DNA of 9,122 bases from Micrococcales bacterium UBA2465 (GTDB lineage: Bacteria; Actinomycetota; Actinomycetes; Actinomycetales; Microbacteriaceae). Below are positions 1 through 5,742 of the stretch, piece by piece. Each line of letters opens with the position of its first letter. The first letter of the stretch is position 1. Both the position numbers and the translations under genes were made by a program. The notes under the pieces were generated by a model. The model saw only the letters and a list, made by a program, of their open reading frames with translations, did no database searches and was not told the origin of the DNA. Location: assembly GCA_002342255.1 (NCBI GenBank), contig DDPP01000081.1, positions 7,581 to 16,702 of the forward strand. Reading direction: 5' to 3'.

Positions 1-299
1 TCCAAGTTGTCGGAATCCCAATCGCCGATGAGTTCTCTGACTATCTCCACGAGTTTGCCACGGAGCTTCGCAAGAACGGAGTGCGAATCCAAATTGACGA
101 CAGTGCTGAGCGTATGCAGAAAAAGATTAGAAACCACACCCTAGCTAAGGTTCCCTACCAAATCATCGCCGGAGCAGAGGATGTTGCCAACGACGCAGTT
201 TCTTTCAGATTCCGCGATGGTTCTCAAATCAATGGAGTTAGCAAAGCTGACGCTCTAGCCAGAATTGTTAACGACATTGCAAACCGAATTCAGGTCTAA
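1..299 (+). CDS. thrS: Threonyl-tRNA synthetase, C-terminal fragment (5' end outside window)
   Basis: The reading frame is open from base 3 to the TAA at 297-299 and gives the last 98 residues. They form the class II anticodon-binding domain of threonyl-tRNA synthetase, which charges tRNA-Thr with threonine in the cytoplasm. Diagnostic stretches are the start VVGIPIADEF, the segment DDSAERMQKKIRNHTLAKVPY, and the terminal AVSFRFRDGSQINGV, where the enzyme reads the anticodon loop. The catalytic core, with its zinc site and class II motifs, lies upstream of the window. A GTG at 81 could be read as a start, but it is an internal valine codon of this frame. The stop shares its last A with the start of the following HIT gene, which indicates translational coupling. 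Identity is secure; the gene appears intact at this end. Confidence 0.96.
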   Translation, partial: QVVGIPIADEFSDYLHEFATELRKNGVRIQIDDSAERMQKKIRNHTLAKVPYQIIAGAEDVANDAVSFRFRDGSQINGVSKADALARIVNDIANRIQV

Positions 300-838
300 T
301 GTCGGAAGTACCTTTGGAGGATGGAACGAAGTTACAAGGAGCTTCGGACAAGTTCGAACGACTTTGGACCCCTCATCGCCTTGTCTACATCAAGACAGGA
401 ACCCAGCCCTCCGACGAACAGTGCCCGTTCTGCATTGCACCTACTCTTAGTGACGAAGAAGCGCTAATAATTCATCGTGGCAAAGAGTGTTTCGTTTTGC
501 TGAATCTATATCCATACAATTCAGGGCATTTGCTCGTTGTCCCTTATCGCCATTTCGCTCATTACAACGACGCTACCGAATTAGAAATCCTAGAGTATGG
601 ATTACTTACCGCCAAAGCTATGAAGGTGTTGAAGAGCACTGGCGGCGCGCACGGGTTCAACATCGGAATGAACCAAGGAGAGGTTGCTGGAGCTGGAATT
701 GCCGCGCATCTGCATCAGCATGTCGTTCCTAGGTGGAGAAATGATGCCAATTTCTTCCCAATCATCGCAGAAACTAAGGCCTTGCCTAGATTGCTCGGTG
801 AGGTAAGAGCAGAACTAGCAAAGGCCTGGAACGCCTAA
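299..838 (+). CDS. HIT-family protein, probable Ap4A phosphorylase/hydrolase
   Basis: This 179-residue protein belongs to the histidine triad superfamily of nucleotide hydrolases and transferases. The triad is visible as HLHQHVVPRW, with H137, H139 and H141; by family knowledge the middle histidine of such a triad is the nucleophile. A CPFC pair (C42, C45) upstream is typical of zinc-binding actinobacterial members, and residues 66-85 (VLLNLYPYNSGHLLVVPYRH) form the conserved beta-strand core. The M. tuberculosis protein at the same place, Rv2613c next to thrS, is described as a diadenosine tetraphosphate phosphorylase, so that activity is the best guess. Aminoacyl-tRNA synthetases make Ap4A as a by-product, which fits the coupling to thrS. 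The ATG at 299 overlaps the thrS stop (TAATG), with a weak AGG at 292-294 as ribosome binding site. Family assignment is firm; the substrate is inferred. Confidence 0.9.
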   Translation: MSEVPLEDGTKLQGASDKFERLWTPHRLVYIKTGTQPSDEQCPFCIAPTLSDEEALIIHRGKECFVLLNLYPYNSGHLLVVPYRHFAHYNDATELEILEYGLLTAKAMKVLKSTGGAHGFNIGMNQGEVAGAGIAAHLHQHVVPRWRNDANFFPIIAETKALPRLLGEVRAELAKAWNA

Positions 839-839
839 T

Positions 840-871
840 TTGGATCGAGTCCCTTGGGTTAGAATGGTGCC
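840..871 (+). promoter_or_regulatory. Predicted leaderless promoter of pdxS
   Basis: In the 33-base gap after the HIT gene, TAGAAT at 860-865 matches the TANNNT form of actinobacterial -10 elements. Exactly six bases (GGTGCC) separate it from the A of the pdxS ATG at 872, placing the expected transcription start on that A. No Shine-Dalgarno-like purine run precedes the ATG, as expected for a leaderless message. The -35 region is poor: TTGGAT at 840-845 has a spacer of only 14. A small CCC-TT-GGG inverted repeat at 851-858 lies between them and is probably fortuitous. The motif and spacing are seen; the promoter function is inferred. Confidence 0.6.
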
Positions 872-1765
872 ATGACTCAACCAATGAATTCAGGGACCCC
901 GCTAGTTAAGCGTGGGTTGGCAGAAATGCTTAAAGGCGGAGTAATCATGGATGTGGTTACAGCTGACCAAGCCAAAATCGCCGAAGATGCAGGTGCGGTA
1001 GCGGTAATGGCGCTTGAGCGCGTGCCAGCAGACATCAGAGCACAAGGTGGCGTTGCCCGCATGAGCGATCCTGATTTAATCGATGGCATTATTAGCGCTG
1101 TATCAATTCCAGTTATGGCCAAAGCAAGAATCGGACACTTCGTTGAAGCCCAAATTTTACAGTCATTGAAAGTCGATTACATCGATGAGTCAGAAGTCTT
1201 ATCGCCAGCTGATTACCTAAACCACATCGACAAATGGAAGTTCGAAGTTCCTTTTGTTTGTGGAGCAACCAATCTCGGTGAAGCGCTTCGTCGAATTACC
1301 GAAGGTGCTGCCATGATTCGCTCCAAGGGAGAAGCTGGCACCGGAGATGTTAGCGAAGCAACCAAACACATCAGAACAATACTTGGCGAGATTCGAGCCT
1401 TGTCAGCAAAATCTGAAGACGAACTTTACGTTTCAGCCAAAGAATTGCAAGCCCCATATGAGCTTGTTAAAGAAGTAGCTCACACCGGAAAGCTTCCGGT
1501 TGTTCTGTTCACTGCAGGTGGAGTTGCAACTCCCGCGGATGCAGCGCTGATGATGCAATTAGGTGCCGACGGTGTTTTTGTCGGTTCAGGTATTTTCAAA
1601 TCAGGTAATCCAGCTGCTCGCGCCGCCGCGATTGTCAAAGCCACGACAAGTTTCAACGATCCCGATGTTCTGGCTGAAGTCAGCCGTGGTTTAGGCGAAG
1701 CAATGGTGGGAATTAATGTCAACGATCTTCCAGCACCCCACCGTTTGGCTGAACGCGGCTGGTAG
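872..1765 (+). CDS. pdxS: Pyridoxal 5'-phosphate synthase subunit PdxS
   Basis: PdxS (SnzP/YaaD) is the synthase subunit of the DXP-independent vitamin B6 pathway. It condenses ribose 5-phosphate, glyceraldehyde 3-phosphate and ammonia into pyridoxal 5'-phosphate. The 297-residue length is usual, and the protein is a (beta/alpha)8 barrel that assembles into dodecamers carrying PdxT. Catalytic residues are visible: D27 in GVIMDV, K84 in [10 protein letters not shown] (forms the first Schiff base) and K152 in [11 protein letters not shown] (the second lysine). They sit three positions after the B. subtilis D24, K81 and K149. The ATG at 872 is chosen because it lies six bases after a TAGAAT element and gives a normal N terminus. 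The stop is three bases from the pdxT start, so ammonia donor and acceptor are made from adjacent cistrons. Nothing is unusual in the protein. Confidence 0.98.
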   Translation: MTQPMNSGTPLVKRGLAEMLKGGVIMDVVTADQAKIAEDAGAVAVMALERVPADIRAQGGVARMSDPDLIDGIISAVSIPVMAKARIGHFVEAQILQSLKVDYIDESEVLSPADYLNHIDKWKFEVPFVCGATNLGEALRRITEGAAMIRSKGEAGTGDVSEATKHIRTILGEIRALSAKSEDELYVSAKELQAPYELVKEVAHTGKLPVVLFTAGGVATPADAALMMQLGADGVFVGSGIFKSGNPAARAAAIVKATTSFNDPDVLAEVSRGLGEAMVGINVNDLPAPHRLAERGW

Positions 1766-1768
1766 TAA

Positions 1769-2365
1769 TTGCGTCCTGTCGGAGTCTTAGCGCTGCAAGG
1801 CGACGTTAGAGAGCATTTATCGGTTCTCGGGCAAATTAATGTTGATGCGATTGAAGTTCGCAAACCATCACAGCTTCAAGAAATTTCTGGACTTATTATT
1901 CCTGGCGGAGAAAGCACTGTCATCGACAAACTAAGTCATATCTTTGGTCTCTATGAGCCAATCAAGAATGCTATTCAATCGGGATTGCCAGTCTTTGGAA
2001 CCTGTGCAGGACTCATTCTGTTATCCGACCGATTAGTTGGAGCTACCAAAACCCAAAAGACCTTCGGTGGCTTGAATGCAACTGTTCAGCGCAATGCATT
2101 TGGCACGCAATTGGACTCCTTTGAAACGACCTTGAAGTTTGCAGACTTGGATGCAGTTAGTGCCGCGTTCATAAGAGCTCCAGTGGTCATCGAAGTTGGA
2201 AGCAATGTCAGCGTGCTCTCGAAACTAACCGATGGGAAAATCGTAGCCATACGAAGCGGAAACCTACTGGGTACCAGCTTTCATCCTGAAATCATTGGCG
2301 AAACCCGAGTTCATGAATACTTCGTTGAAATGTGTAAAACTGCGATTGATCCGAAGTCAAACTAA
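1769..2365 (+). CDS. pdxT: Pyridoxal 5'-phosphate synthase glutaminase subunit PdxT
   Basis: PdxT (SnoP/YaaE) hydrolyses glutamine and channels the ammonia to PdxS. It is a 198-residue class I (triad) glutamine amidotransferase. Visible landmarks are the N-terminal VGVLALQGDVREH (4-16), the oxyanion-region PGGEST (45-50), the nucleophile C79 in FGTCAG, the conserved QRNAFGTQLDSFE segment (107-119) and H172 with E174 in FHPE, completing the Cys-His-Glu triad. The start is a TTG at 1769: the codon directly before it is TAA, so no upstream start exists, and the TTG gives exactly the conserved N terminus. There is no clear ribosome binding site, so translation probably depends on ribosomes finishing pdxS three bases upstream. 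The usual initiator would be ATG or GTG; TTG may tune the subunit ratio, which is inference. Confidence 0.96.
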   Translation: MRPVGVLALQGDVREHLSVLGQINVDAIEVRKPSQLQEISGLIIPGGESTVIDKLSHIFGLYEPIKNAIQSGLPVFGTCAGLILLSDRLVGATKTQKTFGGLNATVQRNAFGTQLDSFETTLKFADLDAVSAAFIRAPVVIEVGSNVSVLSKLTDGKIVAIRSGNLLGTSFHPEIIGETRVHEYFVEMCKTAIDPKSN

Positions 2366-2374
2366 ACTGACAAG

Positions 2375-2385
2375 GTAACTGTTAC
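2375..2385. repeat. Short perfect palindrome GTAAC-T-GTTAC in the pdxT-yebC gap
   Basis: GTAAC at 2375-2379 and GTTAC at 2381-2385 are inverted copies around one T, in the 31-base gap between pdxT and yebC and just upstream of the yebC ribosome binding site. The half-sites are only five bases, so it could be an operator half-pair or chance. I see no convincing -35/-10 pair around it. Confidence 0.25.
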
Positions 2386-2386
2386 T

Positions 2387-2392
2387 GAGGAG
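2387..2392 (+). promoter_or_regulatory. Ribosome binding site of yebC
   Basis: GAGGAG ends four bases before the ATG at 2397. It is among the strongest Shine-Dalgarno matches in the window, though the spacing is a little short. It fixes the yebC start and contrasts with pdxS, pdxT and ruvA, which lack such a site. Confidence 0.7.
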
Positions 2393-2396
2393 CATC

Positions 2397-3155
2397 ATGT
2401 CTGGCCATTCCAAATGGGCAACTACCAAACACAAGAAAGCTGTTATCGACGGTAGACGAGCAAAATTATTCGCCAAGTTGATTAAAAACATTGAGGTTGC
2501 CGCCCGCATCGGTGGAGCTGACATCGATGGTAACCCCACTCTTTATGACGCTATCCAAAAAGGTAGAAAGTCATCACTACCGAATGACAACATCGAACGG
2601 GCAATTAAGCGTGGGGCTGGTCTAGATGGTGGAGGAGTCGACTATCAAACCATCATGTATGAAGGTTATGGTCCTAACGGGGTAGCGTTACTGATCGAAT
2701 GTCTAACCGACAATAAGAATCGTGCCGCTGCAGATGTAAGACTTGCTGTGACCCGCAATGGAGGCACTATGGCTGACCCCGGTTCGGTCTCCTATCAATT
2801 CAGCCGCAAGGGAGTAATCATTGTTGAAAAAAACAGTGCTACAACCGAAGATGCTATTTTGGATGCAGTCTTAGAGACAGGAATAGATGACATACAAGAT
2901 CGCGGCGAACAATTCATCATCACCACCGACCCAAGTAACATGGTCGCGGTTAGAACTTCTTTGCAGAACGCTAGCATCGATTATGAAAGCGCTGATGTTG
3001 AGTTTGTTTCATCAATGCCAGTTCAAGTCGACCTTGAAACAGCTAAAAAAGTTATCTCACTTATCGACGCCTTAGAGGATTCCGACGAGGTACAAAATGT
3101 TTACTCCAACTTCGACATCTCTGCTGAAGTTGCTCAGGCCCTAGAGGCAGAATAA
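2397..3155 (+). CDS. yebC: YebC/PmpR family protein (TACO1-like)
   Basis: This 252-residue cytoplasmic protein is a full-length YebC family member. The family signature [21 protein letters not shown] opens it, followed by the helical N-terminal domain with the [17 protein letters not shown] segment (59-75), the [23 protein letters not shown] segment (87-109) and an [15 protein letters not shown] stretch (121-135). YebC proteins have been described as transcriptional regulators, including of ruv genes. More recently YebC-type and mitochondrial TACO1 proteins were reported to help ribosomes through polyproline stretches; which role applies here cannot be read from the sequence. Position directly before ruvCAB is conserved in many bacteria including E. 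coli. The start is set by GAGGAG at 2387. The stop overlaps the ruvC ATG by one base (TAATG). Confidence 0.96.
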   Translation: MSGHSKWATTKHKKAVIDGRRAKLFAKLIKNIEVAARIGGADIDGNPTLYDAIQKGRKSSLPNDNIERAIKRGAGLDGGGVDYQTIMYEGYGPNGVALLIECLTDNKNRAAADVRLAVTRNGGTMADPGSVSYQFSRKGVIIVEKNSATTEDAILDAVLETGIDDIQDRGEQFIITTDPSNMVAVRTSLQNASIDYESADVEFVSSMPVQVDLETAKKVISLIDALEDSDEVQNVYSNFDISAEVAQALEAE

Positions 3156-3712
3156 TGCCTGACATAGTTCTGGGAATTGATCCAGGGCTCACTCGCTGTG
3201 GCTATGGAGTCATAGTGAAATCTAGTTCACGTCAGGTAGCTTTCCAGCGTGTTGGGGTTTTTGAATCGTCTTCAAAGGATGAGCTAAGCCTTCGCATTGA
3301 AAAAATCGGTACAGCGATATCTAAACTGCTAGCTGAAGTAAAGCCCGATTCGGTGGCAATCGAAAGAGTCTTTTCCCAACAAAATCTTCATTCGGTTATG
3401 AGTGTTGCTCAAATCAGCGGAGTGATTGTCTATCTTTGTAAAAAGAAGGGGATACCGGTCACTTTTTACACACCGACAGAAGTCAAAGCTGCTGTAACAG
3501 GCTCAGGCAGGGCTTCTAAAGATCAAGTAACCACAATGGTCACCAAAATCTTGCACCTTAAAGAAATACCCAAGCCAGCAGATGCCGCCGACGCTCTAGC
3601 TATTGCTATCACTGCCGCTTGGCGAGGTTCAGGATCCCAACAGGTGACCGAAACTGCCTCACAACGCAAGTGGCGAGACGCTGAGGCCGCATCCAAGCAA
3701 AAGCAGAGGTAG
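3155..3712 (+). CDS. ruvC: Crossover junction endodeoxyribonuclease RuvC
   Basis: RuvC is the dimeric Holliday-junction resolvase that nicks symmetrical strands of four-way junctions held by RuvAB. The 185-residue protein has the RNase H-like fold. Its four metal-binding acidic residues are present: D9 in LGIDPGLTRCGYG, E70 in VAIERVF, and D143 and D146 in PADAADALA. The FSQQNLHSVMSVAQISGV segment (73-90) is typical of the family. The last 30 residues after the catalytic core are polar and lysine/arginine/glutamine-rich, a variable tail. Translation starts at the ATG at 3155, which overlaps the yebC stop; AGAGG at 3143-3147 is a good ribosome binding site seven bases away. It begins the ruvC-ruvA-ruvB set. 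All catalytic residues are intact, so the enzyme should be active. Confidence 0.97.
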   Translation: MPDIVLGIDPGLTRCGYGVIVKSSSRQVAFQRVGVFESSSKDELSLRIEKIGTAISKLLAEVKPDSVAIERVFSQQNLHSVMSVAQISGVIVYLCKKKGIPVTFYTPTEVKAAVTGSGRASKDQVTTMVTKILHLKEIPKPADAADALAIAITAAWRGSGSQQVTETASQRKWRDAEAASKQKQR

Positions 3713-3716
3713 AAGT

Positions 3717-3728
3717 TATCCTTGACCT
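3717..3728 (+). promoter_or_regulatory. Candidate leaderless promoter element before ruvA
   Basis: TATCCT at 3717-3722 fits the TANNNT -10 pattern and is followed by six bases (TGACCT) and then the GTG start of ruvA at 3729, the same geometry as upstream of pdxS. The ruvA start has no ribosome binding site: the nearest purine run, AGAAG at 3711-3715, ends 13 bases upstream. No good -35 is visible. TANNNT is a loose pattern, so chance is a real alternative. Confidence 0.35.
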
Positions 3729-4310
3729 GTGATTTCTTATATCCGTGGTCAAGTAGTTCGGGTTAGCCCAACGGACGCCACCATTGAAGTCTTTGGAGTT
3801 GGCTACAGAGTTTTTATTGGTGCCAAAACATTCTCCGAATTACAGCTGCAAAACGATGTGCTCTTGCATACAGCCCAGATTTTTCGTGAAGACTCTGTTT
3901 CTCTCTATGGCTTTACAGACATAGAAGAATTGGAACTTTTCAACCTCCTAGGGACCGTCAATGGTGTTGGCCCAAAGTCTGCTCTGGCGATAGTGAACCA
4001 GCTTGGAATCGATGGGATTACAAGCGCGGTTGCCACTGCTGATGATTCGGTGTTCAAATCGGTCTCAGGTGTCGGTCCAAAGACAGCAAAGCTAATCATT
4101 CTGTCGCTGACAGGCAAATTATCTATCTCTACTTCGACGTTACAGAGCACTAGCAACTCGGTTTTGCAGGCGCTACAAAATCTTGGCTATTTGGAGAGAG
4201 TTGCTCGTGTGGCGTTGGATTCTGCTCTTCAGCAACTGCCAGAAGCGAGTGAATCTGAGTTGCTAAAACTTGCCCTTTCAGAGCTCGCAGCAACAAAAGG
4301 CTCACGATAA
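3729..4310 (+). CDS. ruvA: Holliday junction branch migration protein RuvA
   Basis: RuvA binds the four-way junction as a tetramer and loads the RuvB motor onto opposite arms. The 193-residue protein shows all three family parts. The N-terminal OB-like domain ([10 protein letters not shown] through VSLYGF) carries the acidic pin residues E54 and D55 that help separate the strands. Two helix-hairpin-helix motifs follow, [16 protein letters not shown] (74-89) and [17 protein letters not shown] (111-127), contacting DNA backbone. The C-terminal domain (about 142-190) binds RuvB. The start must be the GTG at 3729, because an in-frame TGA lies at 3723-3725 and the encoded N terminus is the conserved one. 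It begins 16 bases after ruvC and ends in a one-base overlap with ruvB. Confidence 0.97.
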   Translation: MISYIRGQVVRVSPTDATIEVFGVGYRVFIGAKTFSELQLQNDVLLHTAQIFREDSVSLYGFTDIEELELFNLLGTVNGVGPKSALAIVNQLGIDGITSAVATADDSVFKSVSGVGPKTAKLIILSLTGKLSISTSTLQSTSNSVLQALQNLGYLERVARVALDSALQQLPEASESELLKLALSELAATKGSR

Positions 4311-5332
4311 TGTCAGATGAATTATTAGACTCCAGCTCAAATCCATCCGATCTTGCTTTTGAATCGGCGATTCGACCTCAAAGCTTGGAGGAGTTTGTCG
4401 GTCAAGAAAAAGTACGCGAGCAAATCAAATTACTTATCAGTGCCGCTCAAATCCAGGAACGAACCCCCGATCACATTCTTTTAGCCGGCCCACCGGGACT
4501 TGGTAAAACCACGTTGGCAATGATTATCGCCCATGAATCAAAAAATTCACTGCGTATGACCAGCGGTCCAGCAATCCAACACGCTGGAGATTTAGCCGCA
4601 ATTTTATCCTCTATCTCTAGAGGTGAGGTCTTATTCATTGACGAGATTCACCGAATGTCACGCAATGCTGAAGAATTGCTTTATTTGGCCATGGAGGATT
4701 TCCGAGTTGACGTAATGGTTGGGAAGGGTTCGGGTGCTACAAGCATCTCCCTGGATATCGAGCCATTTACTTTAGTCGGTGCAACAACTAGAAGCGGTCT
4801 GTTACCAAACCCGCTGCGTGACCGATTCGGTTTCACAGCGAATCTAGATTTTTATTCTGATCAAGAGCTGTTGCAAGTCGTTACAAGAGCATCCAAGTTG
4901 ATGTCCGTTACGGTCAACGACGATTCGCTTCACTTGATCGCTAGCAGGTCTAGAGGAACCCCAAGAATTGCCAATCGATTGCTCCGCAGAGTTAGGGATT
5001 ACGCGTTAGTGCACTCAAATGGTTCTATTTCTCTTTCTGAGGTTGAAAAAGCCCTAGATCTTTACGAGGTGGACGATTTAGGTCTCGATCGGCTAGACCG
5101 GTTAGTGCTGACTACATTGATAACCAAGTTCGAGGGTAAACCGGTGGGCTTGAGCACACTTGCCGTAGCCATAGGTGAAGAACAGGACACCATAGAAGCA
5201 GTCGTTGAGCCTTACCTGCTTCGCGCTGGTTTACTGGCAAGGACGGCTCGAGGCCGGGTTGCCACAGCGGCCGCCCATAAGCACCTTGGGTTGAGTGGGC
5301 CTTCACTAGACCAAGGATTATTCGAAGACTAA
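4310..5332 (+). CDS. ruvB: Holliday junction branch migration ATPase RuvB
   Basis: RuvB is the AAA+ hexameric motor that pumps DNA through the RuvA-bound junction. The 340-residue length is standard. Visible elements are the entry [15 protein letters not shown] (21-35), Walker [10 protein letters not shown] (60-68, K66), Walker B LFIDEIHR (108-115, D111 and E112), sensor 1 GATTRSG (157-163), the arginine-finger region PLRDRFGF (168-175), sensor 2 arginine in [12 protein letters not shown] (R219), and the C-terminal winged-helix domain (about 262-330) containing GLSTLA and the conserved RTARGRVAT. Translation starts at the ATG overlapping the ruvA stop (TAATG), with AAAAGG at 4295-4300 as a fair ribosome binding site. 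It completes an intact ruvCAB set; nothing is missing or altered. Confidence 0.98.
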   Translation: MSDELLDSSSNPSDLAFESAIRPQSLEEFVGQEKVREQIKLLISAAQIQERTPDHILLAGPPGLGKTTLAMIIAHESKNSLRMTSGPAIQHAGDLAAILSSISRGEVLFIDEIHRMSRNAEELLYLAMEDFRVDVMVGKGSGATSISLDIEPFTLVGATTRSGLLPNPLRDRFGFTANLDFYSDQELLQVVTRASKLMSVTVNDDSLHLIASRSRGTPRIANRLLRRVRDYALVHSNGSISLSEVEKALDLYEVDDLGLDRLDRLVLTTLITKFEGKPVGLSTLAVAIGEEQDTIEAVVEPYLLRAGLLARTARGRVATAAAHKHLGLSGPSLDQGLFED

Positions 5333-5335
5333 GGC

Positions 5336-5341
5336 TATAAT
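5336..5341 (+). promoter_or_regulatory. Consensus -10 element (TATAAT) in the ruvB-yajC gap
   Basis: A perfect TATAAT begins four bases after the ruvB stop. It would give a start near 5348 and a 5' leader of about 30 bases before the yajC ATG at 5378. No TTGACA-like -35 lies 16-18 bases upstream and there is no TGN extension, so strength is uncertain. The 45-base gap is one of the two longest in the window, consistent with a new transcription unit for yajC-secD-secF. Confidence 0.5.
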
Positions 5342-5377
5342 CGGGTAGTTGCCCTATTTTTGAATGGACTTGCCTAA

Positions 5378-5722
5378 ATGGATAGTATTTTGCTTCTGGG
5401 ATTAGTCGCCGTGTTCGGCGTTTTTGTATTTCTCAATGGACGTAAGCGCAAGGCTCAAATTGCGCAGCTAGAAAGTTCGGTTGTTATCGGAGCCAACGTG
5501 ATTATGCTTGGCGGAATCAAGGGCAAAATCGTAGCCGTTAGTGACTCATCCGTTGTTGTTGAGACTACTCCTGGAACAAAGATTGAGTTTGTCAGAGCTG
5601 CAGTTAGACAGGTTATTGAACCGGAATTAGACACTTCACAAGTGACAGCCAAAAAACCGACGGCAAAACCCGCCGCTAAGGCAACCGGTAAAAGCACAAC
5701 AGCGAAGAAAACTGCTAAGTAG
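5378..5722 (+). CDS. yajC: Preprotein translocase subunit YajC
   Basis: YajC is a small single-span membrane protein that associates with SecD and SecF at the SecYEG translocon. The 114-residue product has one N-terminal membrane segment (about 3-19, ILLLGLVAVFGVFVFLN), a positively charged GRKRK stop-transfer, and the cytoplasmic domain signature VIMLGGIKGKIVAVSDSSVVVETTPGTKIEFVRAAVRQV (41-79). Residues 91-114 are a lysine/alanine/threonine tail with repeated AKKP, AKPA and TAKK units, resembling histone-like tails; such low-complexity ends are common in this family and are probably flexible. The ATG at 5378 is chosen because the membrane segment follows directly; the ribosome binding site is weak (GGA at 5366-5368). 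It lies 20 bases before secD. Confidence 0.94.
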   Translation: MDSILLLGLVAVFGVFVFLNGRKRKAQIAQLESSVVIGANVIMLGGIKGKIVAVSDSSVVVETTPGTKIEFVRAAVRQVIEPELDTSQVTAKKPTAKPAAKATGKSTTAKKTAK

Positions 5723-5742
5723 AAATAAGATAGGTCTTTAAA

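Noticed and set aside
81..299. A separate small gene starting at GTG 81
   Set aside because: The frame continues upstream to base 3 with clear threonyl-tRNA synthetase sequence; this is just its C terminus.
864..875. Three-codon open frame (ATG GTG CCA TGA) overlapping the pdxS start
   Set aside because: It lies partly within the predicted -10 element and would be untranscribed if pdxS is leaderless; most likely chance.
1480..1863. 127-codon open frame on the minus strand across the pdxS-pdxT junction
   Set aside because: It lies fully opposite two strongly conserved genes, resembles no protein I recognise, and has a low-complexity Ala/Thr/Ser/Pro composition typical of antisense shadow frames.
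5343..5361. GGG/CCC hairpin followed by TTTTT, as a terminator after ruvB
   Set aside because: The stem has only three G-C pairs plus a possible T-G wobble, and it would lie across the predicted start of the yajC transcript.
5364..5405. 13-residue open frame (ATG at 5364) overlapping the yajC start, as a regulatory leader peptide
   Set aside because: It has no convincing ribosome binding site and is too short to act as a nascent-chain arrest peptide in the exit tunnel.
5723..5742. Arrest-peptide gene upstream of secD, as known for some actinobacterial secDF loci (ApdA type)
   Set aside because: The yajC-secD gap is only 20 bases and no RAPP-like arrest motif is found in the nearby frames.
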